From contig DATAZU010000038.1 in NCBI GenBank assembly GCA_036271875.1, positions 1-64,000 of the forward strand: a DNA stretch of 64,000 nucleotides. The letters run 5' to 3'. Below are positions 7,667-16,175 of the stretch, piece after piece. The first letter of the stretch is position 1; every line of letters begins with the position of its first letter. Under the pieces are notes generated by a model. It was given only the letters and a program-made list of their open reading frames with translations. It searched no databases and was not told the DNA's origin. The translations under genes were made by a program, and so were the position numbers. The DNA is from Galbitalea sp036271875 (lineage in GTDB: Bacteria; Actinomycetota; Actinomycetes; Actinomycetales; Microbacteriaceae).

Positions 7667-8353
7667 AGTTTCGGCGGTGCGCATTCGGGATTGCAGACCA
7701 CGAAGGGCTCCCCGCAGAGCCCGTTCCGAATCGAGTCCGTTAGCCCTGGCTGCCGCCACAATCGCAAGAAGCTGCTCGCCCAGTTCCGTCTCTGTCGTCG
7801 CCGCATCCGTCGACGGATACCCTGACGCCGGCATCCCGAGCTTCTCCGCTTTGCCCAGTAGCTTGTCGGCGAGCGCGAGCGCGGGCATCCCCTGCGGCAC
7901 GCCGTCGAGCACGCTCTTGCGTCCCGGCTTTTCGACCTTCTTGAGTTCGTCCCAGCGCCGATTCACATCGGCCGCCGTGTCGGCGACGGCATCCCCAAAA
8001 ACGTGCGGATGCCGGCCGACCATCTTCGCGGTCATGTGCGCAGCGACATCCTCGAGGGTGAAATTCTCGCCGGGTGTGTTGGCAGCAATGTCCGAGTGAA
8101 AGATGACCTGATAGAGCACGTCGCCGAGCTCCTCGATCATTTCGTCGCGGTTGCCGCTCTCAATCGCGTCGATCAGCTCGTAGGTTTCCTCGACCAGGTA
8201 TCGCACGAGCGACTCGTGCGTCTGCTCGCCGTCCCACGCGCATCCACCGGGAGCCCGCAGCAACTCGAGAACAGCGATCAGCTGATCGAGTTCCGGATGT
8301 AGTTGGCCGGCAGGCAATACGGCCGCGGATCCCTCGGGGGCGTCAGGCATCAT
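7661..8353 (-). CDS. mazG: Nucleoside triphosphate pyrophosphohydrolase MazG
   Basis: All-alpha NTP pyrophosphohydrolase of 230 aa that hydrolyses (d)NTPs to NMP and PPi, a housekeeping role that removes non-canonical nucleotides. The MazG core has the Mg-binding EExxE-type helix LVEETYELIDAIE (about residues 53-65) and EELGDVLYQVIFH (about 74-86). Upstream is the family signature LRAPGGCAWDGEQTHESL, followed by VGRHPHVFGD and NRRWDELKK. Position beside eno is normal in Actinobacteria, although hisS and a TetR gene intervene here. The last codon and stop lie inside a terminator hairpin. Confidence 0.95.
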   Translation of the reverse strand: MMPDAPEGSAAVLPAGQLHPELDQLIAVLELLRAPGGCAWDGEQTHESLVRYLVEETYELIDAIESGNRDEMIEELGDVLYQVIFHSDIAANTPGENFTLEDVAAHMTAKMVGRHPHVFGDAVADTAADVNRRWDELKKVEKPGRKSVLDGVPQGMPALALADKLLGKAEKLGMPASGYPSTDAATTETELGEQLLAIVAAARANGLDSERALRGALRGLQSRMRTAETP

Positions 8354-8365
8354 GCACCCATCTTG

Positions 8366-9883
8366 CTACCCGGCCAGCCCGGACCTCAGTTGATCGCGCA
8401 GTCCGGTGAGGGCGGGGCCGACCGCGTCCGGATCCCGGAGCGACCGTCGCGCTTCGCCGAGGGCTCGACGCGCGTCGGGCGAGAGCTCGGGCATCCTGCG
8501 AACCAGGCGCGCTGATTCGTGCACGAGCCGCATCCACTCACCGGGCTTCCGGGCGGTCTTACGCCATCCACTCACCCGCTCCCACGCCGCCCACGGAGCC
8601 GCGACCTCGTCGAGGCCCTTGAGCGACGCCGCGAGCTGGTCGTCCGTGAGCGGGTTCGGATCTGCTGCGAATGCGCTGATCGCTCCCAGCGCGCCACCGA
8701 GCCGACGGCGAACGACACCCTCCGAACGAACCGGCAACACGAACCATGAGGCGAGCACACCGCACGCCGCACCGAGGATGATCGCGAGGATGCGCATCCA
8801 CAGTTCTGAGCCCTCCGGCACTCCCCCGGTGGCCAACGGCGCGAGGGCCCCCTGGATAAGCGTGATCACGAGCGTCATCGCGACGGCCCAGGCGGCGTAG
8901 GTCCACTCGCGCAGCCACGTTCCAAGACCGAGGATGACCAGCAGCACGATCACGAGCGGTTGTCCCTGTAGCGCTGACGAACCGGCAGGCAAGACCAGGA
9001 GCCCGAGGGATGCGATCACGGTGCCGACTGCCGCACCCGCGATTCGCAGTCCGCTCTTGTAGACGACATCGGCGCGACCGCGATTGCCGCTGCAGACGAT
9101 GAGCGCGGTCAGGATGACCCAGGAGACGTGATTCGGGAAGAGCCAGAACCCGAGGATGAAGGCGCCGGCCAGCGCAATGGCCATTTGGAGCGCCATCTTC
9201 GTGCTGGCGGCGATTCGTTTGCGGTCCGGAGGCCCTTGCAGTTGGGACGGCGCCGTTGGAGTTGGAGCGGTCGACGGTTCGGCCGGCCGCGGCGCAGCAT
9301 CCGGTGCGACAGCCGGATTCTGCTCGCGCACCACCTTCGGCCGCTGTGGCACGAAGTGCACCAGCTCGGCGAGTAGCCGAATCCCCACAACGACCACCAG
9401 GGCGACGATCGAAATCACAGCAGCGGTGAGCGGCGTTGCTCCGGAGCCTGCGCCCGGCGCTATCAGCAGCGTGATGAACGGGAGGGCGATCAGCGAGCCG
9501 ATCCGCGACCACACCGGCCCGAACCTGCGCAGCCAAATCGACAGGAAGAGCGCAAGCACGTATGCGGCGGCGCCAATGATCGGAATATTCAGCAGCAGAT
9601 AGCCGACGCCTGCCGTGGCAAGACCGAGCACCGGCAACAGGATGATGGCTTCCGCCCTACCGCGCCAGGTGAGCACCAGCCGGTTGCGCGCGAGCGTCAT
9701 CGCGAGCGCAGCCACCAGAACCAGTGGTCCGGGATTGGGATCGACGAGCGCCACGAGCCCGACGGCCGCGAACAGCGTGACGGCCGTGAGAACGGGCGGT
9801 CGCCAGTTTCTCAGCGGGTGCGGCGGAGGCTCGGTGTCATCGAACCCGGCATCCCCGTCTCCCGAGGGCTCCACCATGCTCAC
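8366..9883 (-). CDS. FUSC family membrane protein
   Basis: A 505-aa polytopic membrane protein resembling the fusaric acid resistance (FUSC) group, proposed to act in efflux of aromatic acids. There are two blocks of transmembrane helices, about residues 30-175 and 235-400, separated by a Pro/Ala-rich cytoplasmic linker (about 185-230). The second block carries the FUSC-like pattern RIAGAAVGTVIASLG. A helical soluble domain of about 110 residues ends the protein. The start is GTG, with TAGAGT exactly 6 nt upstream, which predicts a leaderless mRNA. The substrate is not known. Confidence 0.75.
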   Translation of the reverse strand: MSMVEPSGDGDAGFDDTEPPPHPLRNWRPPVLTAVTLFAAVGLVALVDPNPGPLVLVAALAMTLARNRLVLTWRGRAEAIILLPVLGLATAGVGYLLLNIPIIGAAAYVLALFLSIWLRRFGPVWSRIGSLIALPFITLLIAPGAGSGATPLTAAVISIVALVVVVGIRLLAELVHFVPQRPKVVREQNPAVAPDAAPRPAEPSTAPTPTAPSQLQGPPDRKRIAASTKMALQMAIALAGAFILGFWLFPNHVSWVILTALIVCSGNRGRADVVYKSGLRIAGAAVGTVIASLGLLVLPAGSSALQGQPLVIVLLVILGLGTWLREWTYAAWAVAMTLVITLIQGALAPLATGGVPEGSELWMRILAIILGAACGVLASWFVLPVRSEGVVRRRLGGALGAISAFAADPNPLTDDQLAASLKGLDEVAAPWAAWERVSGWRKTARKPGEWMRLVHESARLVRRMPELSPDARRALGEARRSLRDPDAVGPALTGLRDQLRSGLAG

Positions 9884-9889
9884 ACGTCG

Positions 9890-9895
9890 ACTCTA
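9890..9895 (-). promoter_or_regulatory. Predicted -10 of the FUSC gene (leaderless)
   Basis: TAGAGT on the minus strand is separated from the GTG start by 6 nt (CGACGT). This places the expected transcription start at or beside the start codon. No -35 was assigned. Confidence 0.5.
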
Positions 9896-9910
9896 ACCAC
9901 CCGCCGATGC

Positions 9911-9970
9911 GCGAGTTGCCCACTTCTGTCGTATTAGCTCGCGCTATATCGACAGAAGTGGGCAACTCGC
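9911..9970 (-). terminator. Perfect 21-bp inverted repeat after the DHA2 exporter
   Basis: GCGAGTTGCCCACTTCTGTC (start of the left arm, 9911-9931) is matched exactly by the reverse complement at 9950-9970. An inner TAGC/GCTA stem (9935-9938, 9943-9946) lies in the loop. It starts 7 nt past the exporter stop (9978) on the minus strand. It has no U tract, so it would be a Rho-assisted or U-less terminator. Confidence 0.75.
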
Positions 9971-9977
9971 GAGAGAG

Positions 9978-11423
9978 CTACTCGGTCACGGGCGCGGTCA
10001 CCGGAATTGAGGAGGTTTCGACTCGCGAACGGGGCATGGCGAGAGCCGCAACCACGGTGCCGACCACGACGATCGCCACCGCGAGGAATACCGCGGCCGA
10101 CGACTGAATCACGGCATTCGCGGATGACGTGACGGCACCCGTGCTCGACGTATTGAGCCCGTTCGCAATCGCGCCAAAGATCGCGACGCCAACGGCGCTG
10201 CCGAGCGAGCGGAAGAACAGGTTCGCCCCGGTTACGACCGCACGCTGGTCCCAGCCGACGCTCGACTGGGCGGCGATCAGTGTCGGTACCGCGATGAGTC
10301 CCATGCCGAGTCCGATGATGAAGCACGTGATGGCAACGACCGCCAGCGACGGCGCGTCAGCGAACGAGGCCAGCGAGATCGACCCGATGATCGCCAAGGC
10401 CAAACCGATCAGCGCCGTGTTGCGGAATCCGATGCGCAGGTAGAAGCGACCAGCCTGGGATGCCGACAGCGGCCATCCGAGCGTCAGAGCAGCAAGAGCA
10501 AGCCCCGCGACGAGCGGGGGCGAGCCGAGGGACCCTTCGAGATAGGTCGGTACGTATGCGGAAAGCCCGATCACGATGGCCCCGACTCCAAGGCTCACAA
10601 GCGATGTCGACGCCAGCAGCCGCCGCGAGAACACCCACAGCGGAAGTATCGGTTCCGCTGCCCGTCTCTCGACGAACACGAAAGCGACCACGAAAAGTGC
10701 ACCGAGGGCGAATGCCGCGACGCTGATCGGTGAGTCCCAGGCCCAGGCGACGCCGCCCTCGAGCACGGCCAGGATGAGCAGGGTCATTCCCACGGTGATG
10801 AGCGATGCACCGAGGTAGTCGACGCGGTGCTTCCTCGGCTCAATGGTCTCCTTGAGTGCGCGAATGATCATGATTGCCGCGAGGATGCAGATCGGCACGT
10901 TGACGTAGAAGATCCAGCGCCAACTCACGAACTGCGAGAACACGCCACCGAGAGTCGGCCCGACGATGGATGCGATGCCCCAGACGCTCGCGAGGTATCC
11001 CTGCGCTTTCGCGCGTTCCTTGATCGTGTAGATGTCGCCCGCGATCGTGATCGACATCGGCAGGACGGCTCCAGCGCCGAGTCCCTGCACGACCCGGAAC
11101 GCGATCAGCGACGGCATGCTCCAGGCGGCGCCACACAGAATTGAACCGAGCAGGAACAGGCCGATACCGATGATCATCATCGGCTTACGCCCGACGGTGT
11201 CCGCGAGCTTCGAATACACCGGAACGGTCACGGCCTGCACCAGCACATAGACCGAGAACAGCCACGGGAAGGCGGATGCGCCGCCGACATCCTGCACGAT
11301 CGTTGGGACCGCCGTCGCGATGATCGTGCCATCGATCGCCACCAGCGCGGTCGCGAGCATCAGGGCGATGAGGATGGGTCCGCGCTCGGATCGAAACCCT
11401 ACGCCGTCGTGTACAGAAGTCAC
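9978..11423 (-). CDS. MFS transporter, DHA2 (EmrB/QacA-like) family
   Basis: A 481-aa proton-coupled drug exporter with an expected 14 transmembrane helices. The first helix region is ILIALMLATALVAIDGTIIATAVP, abbreviated ALVAIDGTIIATAVPTI, which carries the DHA2 motif D1. Motif A is SKLADTVGRKPMM, and motif C-like RVVQGLGAGAVLPMSI follows. WRWIFYVNVPICIL is the classic DHA2 loop. The start is GTG. No divergent regulator gene adjoins it. A perfect 21-bp inverted repeat follows the stop. The substrate cannot be inferred from sequence. Confidence 0.9.
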   Translation of the reverse strand: MTSVHDGVGFRSERGPILIALMLATALVAIDGTIIATAVPTIVQDVGGASAFPWLFSVYVLVQAVTVPVYSKLADTVGRKPMMIIGIGLFLLGSILCGAAWSMPSLIAFRVVQGLGAGAVLPMSITIAGDIYTIKERAKAQGYLASVWGIASIVGPTLGGVFSQFVSWRWIFYVNVPICILAAIMIIRALKETIEPRKHRVDYLGASLITVGMTLLILAVLEGGVAWAWDSPISVAAFALGALFVVAFVFVERRAAEPILPLWVFSRRLLASTSLVSLGVGAIVIGLSAYVPTYLEGSLGSPPLVAGLALAALTLGWPLSASQAGRFYLRIGFRNTALIGLALAIIGSISLASFADAPSLAVVAITCFIIGLGMGLIAVPTLIAAQSSVGWDQRAVVTGANLFFRSLGSAVGVAIFGAIANGLNTSSTGAVTSSANAVIQSSAAVFLAVAIVVVGTVVAALAMPRSRVETSSIPVTAPVTE

Positions 11424-11536
11424 TATGGCTTCAAGTTATCGCGCACCCCGGTCATTCCCGATCCGCACTTCGATTCACCCGTCGCCCCTCGGGCGCCGTG
11501 CTGCTCAGCGACCTACCAGCGTCGCCCGCCAGCGAA

Positions 11537-14197
11537 CTACTTCTCGGACCCCACCGACTCGCCGAGAGCAACTTCCTCGCTGCCCTCTTCTTCCTCGAGC
11601 GGCTTCGCAAAGCGCCGGAAGTACACGTAGATACCCACGCAGACCACGGCGAACGCTGCGAGCACGATGAGCCAGACCCACAGCGAGCTGCCGAGCGCGT
11701 CCCAGTTGCCTTCCCACGGAATGACCGCGAGCACGAAGACCACGACCGTCAGGAAGTACAGAATGCCCCACAGCAGGCGCGAGTGCGCGTAGAGCCGCTC
11801 GCCCTCGAGGAATCGCAACGGCAGCAGCTCAACGAGCAGAGCGACAACACCCTCTGTTGTGATCGCCACCAGCGTCTCGACCAGTAGCGCGGTACCGAAC
11901 GTGCCGCCCTCATTGCCACCGAGCGTCAGCGTGCTGTACCCAATCCACGCGGCGATCGACATGAGCAGCACGATGGAGGTGCGCGTCGCAACCGTTCGCC
12001 ACGCGAATCCGGTCGCCGACTTGCCCTGAATCGTCAGGCCGAGGATCAAGCCGATCAGGAAGCCCGGCGAGAAGTGCAGAAGGCGAGACACCAGCACACC
12101 GACGATCGTCAGAATCAGTCCGTACGGACGCGTACTGACCAGAACGGTGATATGCCACTGGTTTCGCGCGATCACCGCCGTCAACGCGTTCGCGACGTAG
12201 CCGACCAGGAACAGCGCAATTCCGCAGGCCAGGATGAGGCGGAGGGATGCGAGCGTCCAGCCGAAGGTTGGGTCAGCGAATCCGAACAGGATCGCGGTCG
12301 CCAGCGTGACGACGAGTCCCGCGGCCACCGGCGCGGATGTGAACCAACCAACCAGTGCGGTCAGCCAGCGTGGGCGCTTCGGGAACCTCTTGAAGCGGCG
12401 CTCGAACCGGTCGGACTGCTCCGCGATCGTCGCGTTCAAGAGATGAGCGGGCAGCACAGCGAGCAGAAGCAGGATGAGGCCGATCTCAATGGCCGAGACG
12501 ATCTTGCCCGGGTGCACCGCGACATCCGCAAACGGCGTGAGCGCCTGGGTCAGAATGTTGGGCTGGATTGCGGCGTTGCCGCTTGTGCCCGTGCCGGCTC
12601 CCGTGCCCGCCGCCTTCACACCCGACGGCGGCTTGAGCGTGGTCGTGCCGCCGGAGGTCGGAACTGCCGTAATCGTGACTGCCTGCTGCTTGGTCGTGGG
12701 GACGAGACCGGGTCCGGATGCGGTCACCTGGATCGTGTGCGCGCCGGGGATGACATCCTGCGGGATGGCCACAGTCTGCGTGAAGGTGCCATCGCCCGCC
12801 GCAACGACCGTACCGAGGTCTGTCGGAATCGAGTGCAGAACGCTGTCGAGGGACGTGCCGGCCGGCAGGCCCTGACCCGAGATCGTTATCGTGTCTCCCG
12901 GGTGCAGGTCGGTCAGGTCGCCGCTGACGGTGAACGACCAGTTCGGCGTCGTGTCACCGGGGGTTAGGTCACTCGGGGTGATCGATGCAGCGAACGTCAC
13001 CGTCTCGACGTTGCTAAGCGGCGACATCCCGCCATCGATGTAGTGTCCAACGTCGTTTTGTTCAACGGAACCATCGAGGTCAGCTTCGTCGGACTCAAAA
13101 TCGTACGACCCGTAGTCAACCGTCACCGCATAGAGGTTGTGGGTTCCCGGTCCAAGCGACTTCGTGATCGGGCAGGTCCAGCCGACGGGGCTATTGCCTT
13201 CCGTTCCCTCGCCGAAATCGAAATCATCCGTTTGACACCACACTTTGTGTGATGAGTCCAGGATGTCAACAGCGGCGTAGATCCCCTCGCCGGGACCTTC
13301 AACATCATCGGCGAGAATTGTTCCGCTCAGCGTTGCCGTATCGCCGGCACCCGGCACGATTGATGTCACGATTGGTGCTTCGTCTACTCCAAAGAAGTCG
13401 TAAACCGACTGTCCGGATCCAAACGACGAGTCGTCTTCACCCTCGATGCCCTGCTGCGACTGGATCATGATCAGTTGTCCGAGCGGCAGTGATTCGACGT
13501 CGCACGTGACGCTTGTCTGACCCGGAGTGCCGTAGTCGCCCCAATCTTCGTTGGTGCCGGTCGAAGAGGGATCGCCACAGTCGGCGATAACCTCGGGGCC
13601 TTCGCCCTCCGTCACAAGTTGCGTGGCGGGCGCGTCCGCGCCCGGGGGCGAAGTCGTGGTGATCTTCACTCCACCCGGCGTGAACGTCACCGTGTTCGAC
13701 GGATCACGGTTCACCGTTGGGCCGGGCGACGGTGTATCGGTCCCCTGATACACGTCGAAGCTGAGGACGATCGAGCTCGTGACGCCGTCCGCAGTCTCTT
13801 CATCGATTTCGATCGTGTTGTTCGTGCTGACCCGGAAGCCTCCCTCGGGCTCCGTGATGTCGCACGACCAGGTGGACGAATTGTCGCTCGCGTCGACGTT
13901 CGTGCAGTCGCCTGTGACGTCGTCGTCGAAGCCGGTGTTCGGGAACTGCATGTCGACATCGTCGATCGAGGCATCGAGCGGCTTTGTGCCGGCAATCTTG
14001 ATGTCTGCGCTGCCGCCAACACCGTCGTCATCGGCGGCGAGCACCGGAATCACGCCGCGCGAGAACGATGCGGTGAACGCGGAGTCGGCACCGGCGGATG
14101 CAGAGAATCCGAGCACGCCCGCGCCAGCGAGGCCGAGCGCGGCAACGCCAATGACGATAGAACGAATGAAGCGACGCAATGTGATTCCCAACAGCAT
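11537..14197 (-). CDS. Secreted/membrane protein with Ig-like region and C-terminal multi-helix domain
   Basis: An 886-aa protein I do not recognise as a named family. A signal peptide is clear (residues 1-38, with FSASAGADS near the cleavage site). About 500 extracellular residues follow, acidic and Thr/Ser-rich with scattered Cys. They include a beta-rich Ig-like stretch near 415-515 (PGDTITISGQGLPAGTSLD, VIPGAHTIQVTASGPG). From about residue 555 there are roughly nine to ten transmembrane helices, and then an acidic tail (LEEEEGSEE). The design is an exported sensory or adhesive head on a membrane domain. It is divergent from the CPBP protease gene. Confidence 0.7.
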   Translation of the reverse strand: MLLGITLRRFIRSIVIGVAALGLAGAGVLGFSASAGADSAFTASFSRGVIPVLAADDDGVGGSADIKIAGTKPLDASIDDVDMQFPNTGFDDDVTGDCTNVDASDNSSTWSCDITEPEGGFRVSTNNTIEIDEETADGVTSSIVLSFDVYQGTDTPSPGPTVNRDPSNTVTFTPGGVKITTTSPPGADAPATQLVTEGEGPEVIADCGDPSSTGTNEDWGDYGTPGQTSVTCDVESLPLGQLIMIQSQQGIEGEDDSSFGSGQSVYDFFGVDEAPIVTSIVPGAGDTATLSGTILADDVEGPGEGIYAAVDILDSSHKVWCQTDDFDFGEGTEGNSPVGWTCPITKSLGPGTHNLYAVTVDYGSYDFESDEADLDGSVEQNDVGHYIDGGMSPLSNVETVTFAASITPSDLTPGDTTPNWSFTVSGDLTDLHPGDTITISGQGLPAGTSLDSVLHSIPTDLGTVVAAGDGTFTQTVAIPQDVIPGAHTIQVTASGPGLVPTTKQQAVTITAVPTSGGTTTLKPPSGVKAAGTGAGTGTSGNAAIQPNILTQALTPFADVAVHPGKIVSAIEIGLILLLLAVLPAHLLNATIAEQSDRFERRFKRFPKRPRWLTALVGWFTSAPVAAGLVVTLATAILFGFADPTFGWTLASLRLILACGIALFLVGYVANALTAVIARNQWHITVLVSTRPYGLILTIVGVLVSRLLHFSPGFLIGLILGLTIQGKSATGFAWRTVATRTSIVLLMSIAAWIGYSTLTLGGNEGGTFGTALLVETLVAITTEGVVALLVELLPLRFLEGERLYAHSRLLWGILYFLTVVVFVLAVIPWEGNWDALGSSLWVWLIVLAAFAVVCVGIYVYFRRFAKPLEEEEGSEEVALGESVGSEK

Positions 14198-14298
14198 TCG
14201 GGGGCAGTTTTAGGGGAGGGCAAAGCTGTGGAAACGATTATTGCCCAAAATACAGCCAACGTATGTAAGTCGTTAGTACTCACTGCGACAATGTCGAG

Positions 14299-15042
14299 GT
14301 GCAATTGGCCTTTCTCGCGCTATTTCTCGTCGTCGCGGTGCTGCTGGTTGTGCGCGCGATCAACCGTGATCGGCACGACTATCGGCGATTCAAGCGGCTG
14401 AAAACAACCCGGGAGCGCCAGATTGTCTTCGGCAAATGGCTGCGCGAATCGTTCCTAATCTTCGGAGGGATCGCGGTCGCAGTGCTGCTCGCGTCGTGGA
14501 ATTACATCGGCCCGGCATCCGCAAGCGCCCTGCATTGGCCGCCACTGCAGTACCTGCATCAGAAACTCAGCGGCGCGACCGGCGCCAGCGTCGGAGTCGC
14601 GATTGGCATCGTATTCGCCGTGAGTCTCGTGCTGCCGGTGGTGCTGCTGCGCCGCAGACTCACGGATGTTCCCGCCGTCGGTGACATCTCATCGCTCCTG
14701 CCGCGAACGCGCGGCGAGTTGAAGTACGGGCTCGGCCTTTCGCTTAACGCCGGCGTGGTCGAGGAGTTGCTCTTCCGGCTCGGAATGCCCGCCCTGCTAT
14801 TCGGGATCACGCACAACGGGATCATCTCGTTCGTGGCCGCGTCAGTTCTCTTTGGACTGCTCCACGTTTACCAGAAGGTGTGGGGTGTGCTCGGAGCGAC
14901 CCTGCTCGGTCTCGCGTTCTCGCTCGTCTACCTGCTGACGGGATCGATCTGGATCACGATGATCGTGCACGCTCTCATCGACCTGCGTTCGCTCATCCTG
15001 ATCCCCGTTGTCGTCCAGGGTGTGTGGCGGAAGGCGGACTAA
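14299..15042 (+). CDS. CPBP family intramembrane metalloprotease
   Basis: A 247-aa polytopic protein of the CPBP (CAAX protease and bacteriocin-processing) family. The conserved catalytic motifs are present: EELLFR (about residues 153-158), FGLLH (about 182-186) and HALIDL (about 224-229). These supply the Glu and His residues of the predicted active site. Seven to eight hydrophobic segments are visible. In other bacteria such proteins process prenylated or secreted peptides or give bacteriocin immunity; the substrate here is unknown. The start is GTG. A hairpin made from the GGTCTCGATA motif follows the stop. Confidence 0.88.
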   Translation: MQLAFLALFLVVAVLLVVRAINRDRHDYRRFKRLKTTRERQIVFGKWLRESFLIFGGIAVAVLLASWNYIGPASASALHWPPLQYLHQKLSGATGASVGVAIGIVFAVSLVLPVVLLRRRLTDVPAVGDISSLLPRTRGELKYGLGLSLNAGVVEELLFRLGMPALLFGITHNGIISFVAASVLFGLLHVYQKVWGVLGATLLGLAFSLVYLLTGSIWITMIVHALIDLRSLILIPVVVQGVWRKAD

Positions 15043-15050
15043 TGGCGGCC

Positions 15051-15084
15051 GGTCTCGATAGGCGACGCTCCGCGTATCGAGACC
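15051..15084 (+). terminator. Hairpin after the CPBP gene
   Basis: GGTCTCGATA (15051-15060) and TATCGAGACC (15075-15084) form a perfect 10-bp stem with a smaller GGCG/CGC stem inside. It begins 8 nt after the stop codon. A diverged relative of the same motif is seen near 20884. Confidence 0.7.
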
Positions 15085-15092
15085 TCCGAGCG

Positions 15093-15098
15093 TAAAGT
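15093..15098 (+). promoter_or_regulatory. Predicted -10 of the esterase gene (leaderless)
   Basis: TAAAGT is followed by 7 nt (CCCCTTC) and then the ATG at 15106. No Shine-Dalgarno sequence is present. Confidence 0.5.
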
Positions 15099-15105
15099 CC
15101 CCTTC

Positions 15106-16038
15106 ATGGAACCTCTCGCCCCGGGGATGCGGCGAACCGGCAAGCTAATGCGCCGGCTGCCAGGCGCATCCGTCGCCACGCTCACTCCGGAACAGATCGA
15201 CCGGAATGCGGATGCCCATGCCCCGGCTGCCTTCGCCTGGCTGCTGATGGGCGCGAAGCCCGGCGGGGTGACATCCGAGGATCGCGAGATTGAGGGCATC
15301 CCCATCCGGATCTACACGCCGACGGCTAAACCAAACGGGCCGCGGCCGCTCGTGCTCTATTTCCACGGCGGGGGTTTCGTCTTCGGTGACCTGCGTGGCG
15401 GCGACTGGATCTGCGGCACGGTCGCGAAGGGAACGGATGCTGTGGTCGTCTCCGTCGGCTACGGGCTCGCACCGAGGCATCCGTTTCCCGCGGGCGTCGA
15501 GGACTGTTACGCCGCACTCGTCTGGGCGTCGCGCCACGCAGACGAGCTGGGTGCGGATGCGGCACGAATCGGAGTGATGGGCGAAAGCGCCGGCGGCAAC
15601 CTCGCCGCCGTTGTCGCTCTGATGGCGCGCGATCGAAAGGGTCCGGCCATCCGTCACCAGGCGCTGCTGTATCCGGCCGTTGGTGCGACCGACACCGAGT
15701 CGCGGCGCGTCAACGCGGACGCGTTCATCCTGACCGCCGCCGACATACAGCGTTTCGACGAGCTGTATGCCGCAGACCGGACGGACTGGCGGTACGCGCC
15801 GATCCTCGCGAAGTCGTTGGCGGGGCTGCCGCCTGCGCTCATCGAAGTTGCCGAGTACGACCCTCTGCACGACGACGGTGTTCTCTACGCCGAGGCGCTG
15901 CGCAAGGCCGGGGTCGAGGTGCGACTGGTCAACTTCCCGGCGATGCCGCACGGGTTCTTGAACTTCCCGCGATTCGCGAAGGATGCGAAGCCCGGCATCC
16001 GCGCGGTCATCGACGCCCAGCGCAAAGCGTTCGCGTAG
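15106..16038 (+). CDS. Alpha/beta hydrolase, HSL-type esterase
   Basis: A 310-aa serine hydrolase of the hormone-sensitive lipase / acetyl-esterase family. The oxyanion-hole motif HGGGFVFGD lies near residue 87 and the nucleophile elbow GESAGGN near residue 161. The acid residue is Asp in AEYDPLHDDG (about 253) and the catalytic His is in MPHGF (about 283). No signal peptide is present, so it should act in the cytosol on short-chain acyl esters. The start codon lies 7 nt after a TAAAGT box. No operon partner is evident; the next gene begins about 135 nt later. Confidence 0.92.
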   Translation: MEPLAPGMRRTGKLMRRLPGASVATLTPEQIDRNADAHAPAAFAWLLMGAKPGGVTSEDREIEGIPIRIYTPTAKPNGPRPLVLYFHGGGFVFGDLRGGDWICGTVAKGTDAVVVSVGYGLAPRHPFPAGVEDCYAALVWASRHADELGADAARIGVMGESAGGNLAAVVALMARDRKGPAIRHQALLYPAVGATDTESRRVNADAFILTAADIQRFDELYAADRTDWRYAPILAKSLAGLPPALIEVAEYDPLHDDGVLYAEALRKAGVEVRLVNFPAMPHGFLNFPRFAKDAKPGIRAVIDAQRKAFA

Positions 16039-16175
16039 CCCGTCCACCATCCCTACGTTGCGGGCTGAGACGTGAAGGCTCCTGCCCCCACAAGTGGCCA
16101 CAGCGCCCGGGGCTCATCAGGGACAGAATGGACGAGCAGTGTGTCGGGGGGCCGCTGTAATTCGGGGGAATTGCA

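Noticed and set aside
12074..12967. 297-codon plus-strand ORF inside the 886-aa gene
   Set aside because: Antisense shadow made of Arg/Gln/Asp-rich sequence, with no membrane or catalytic pattern.
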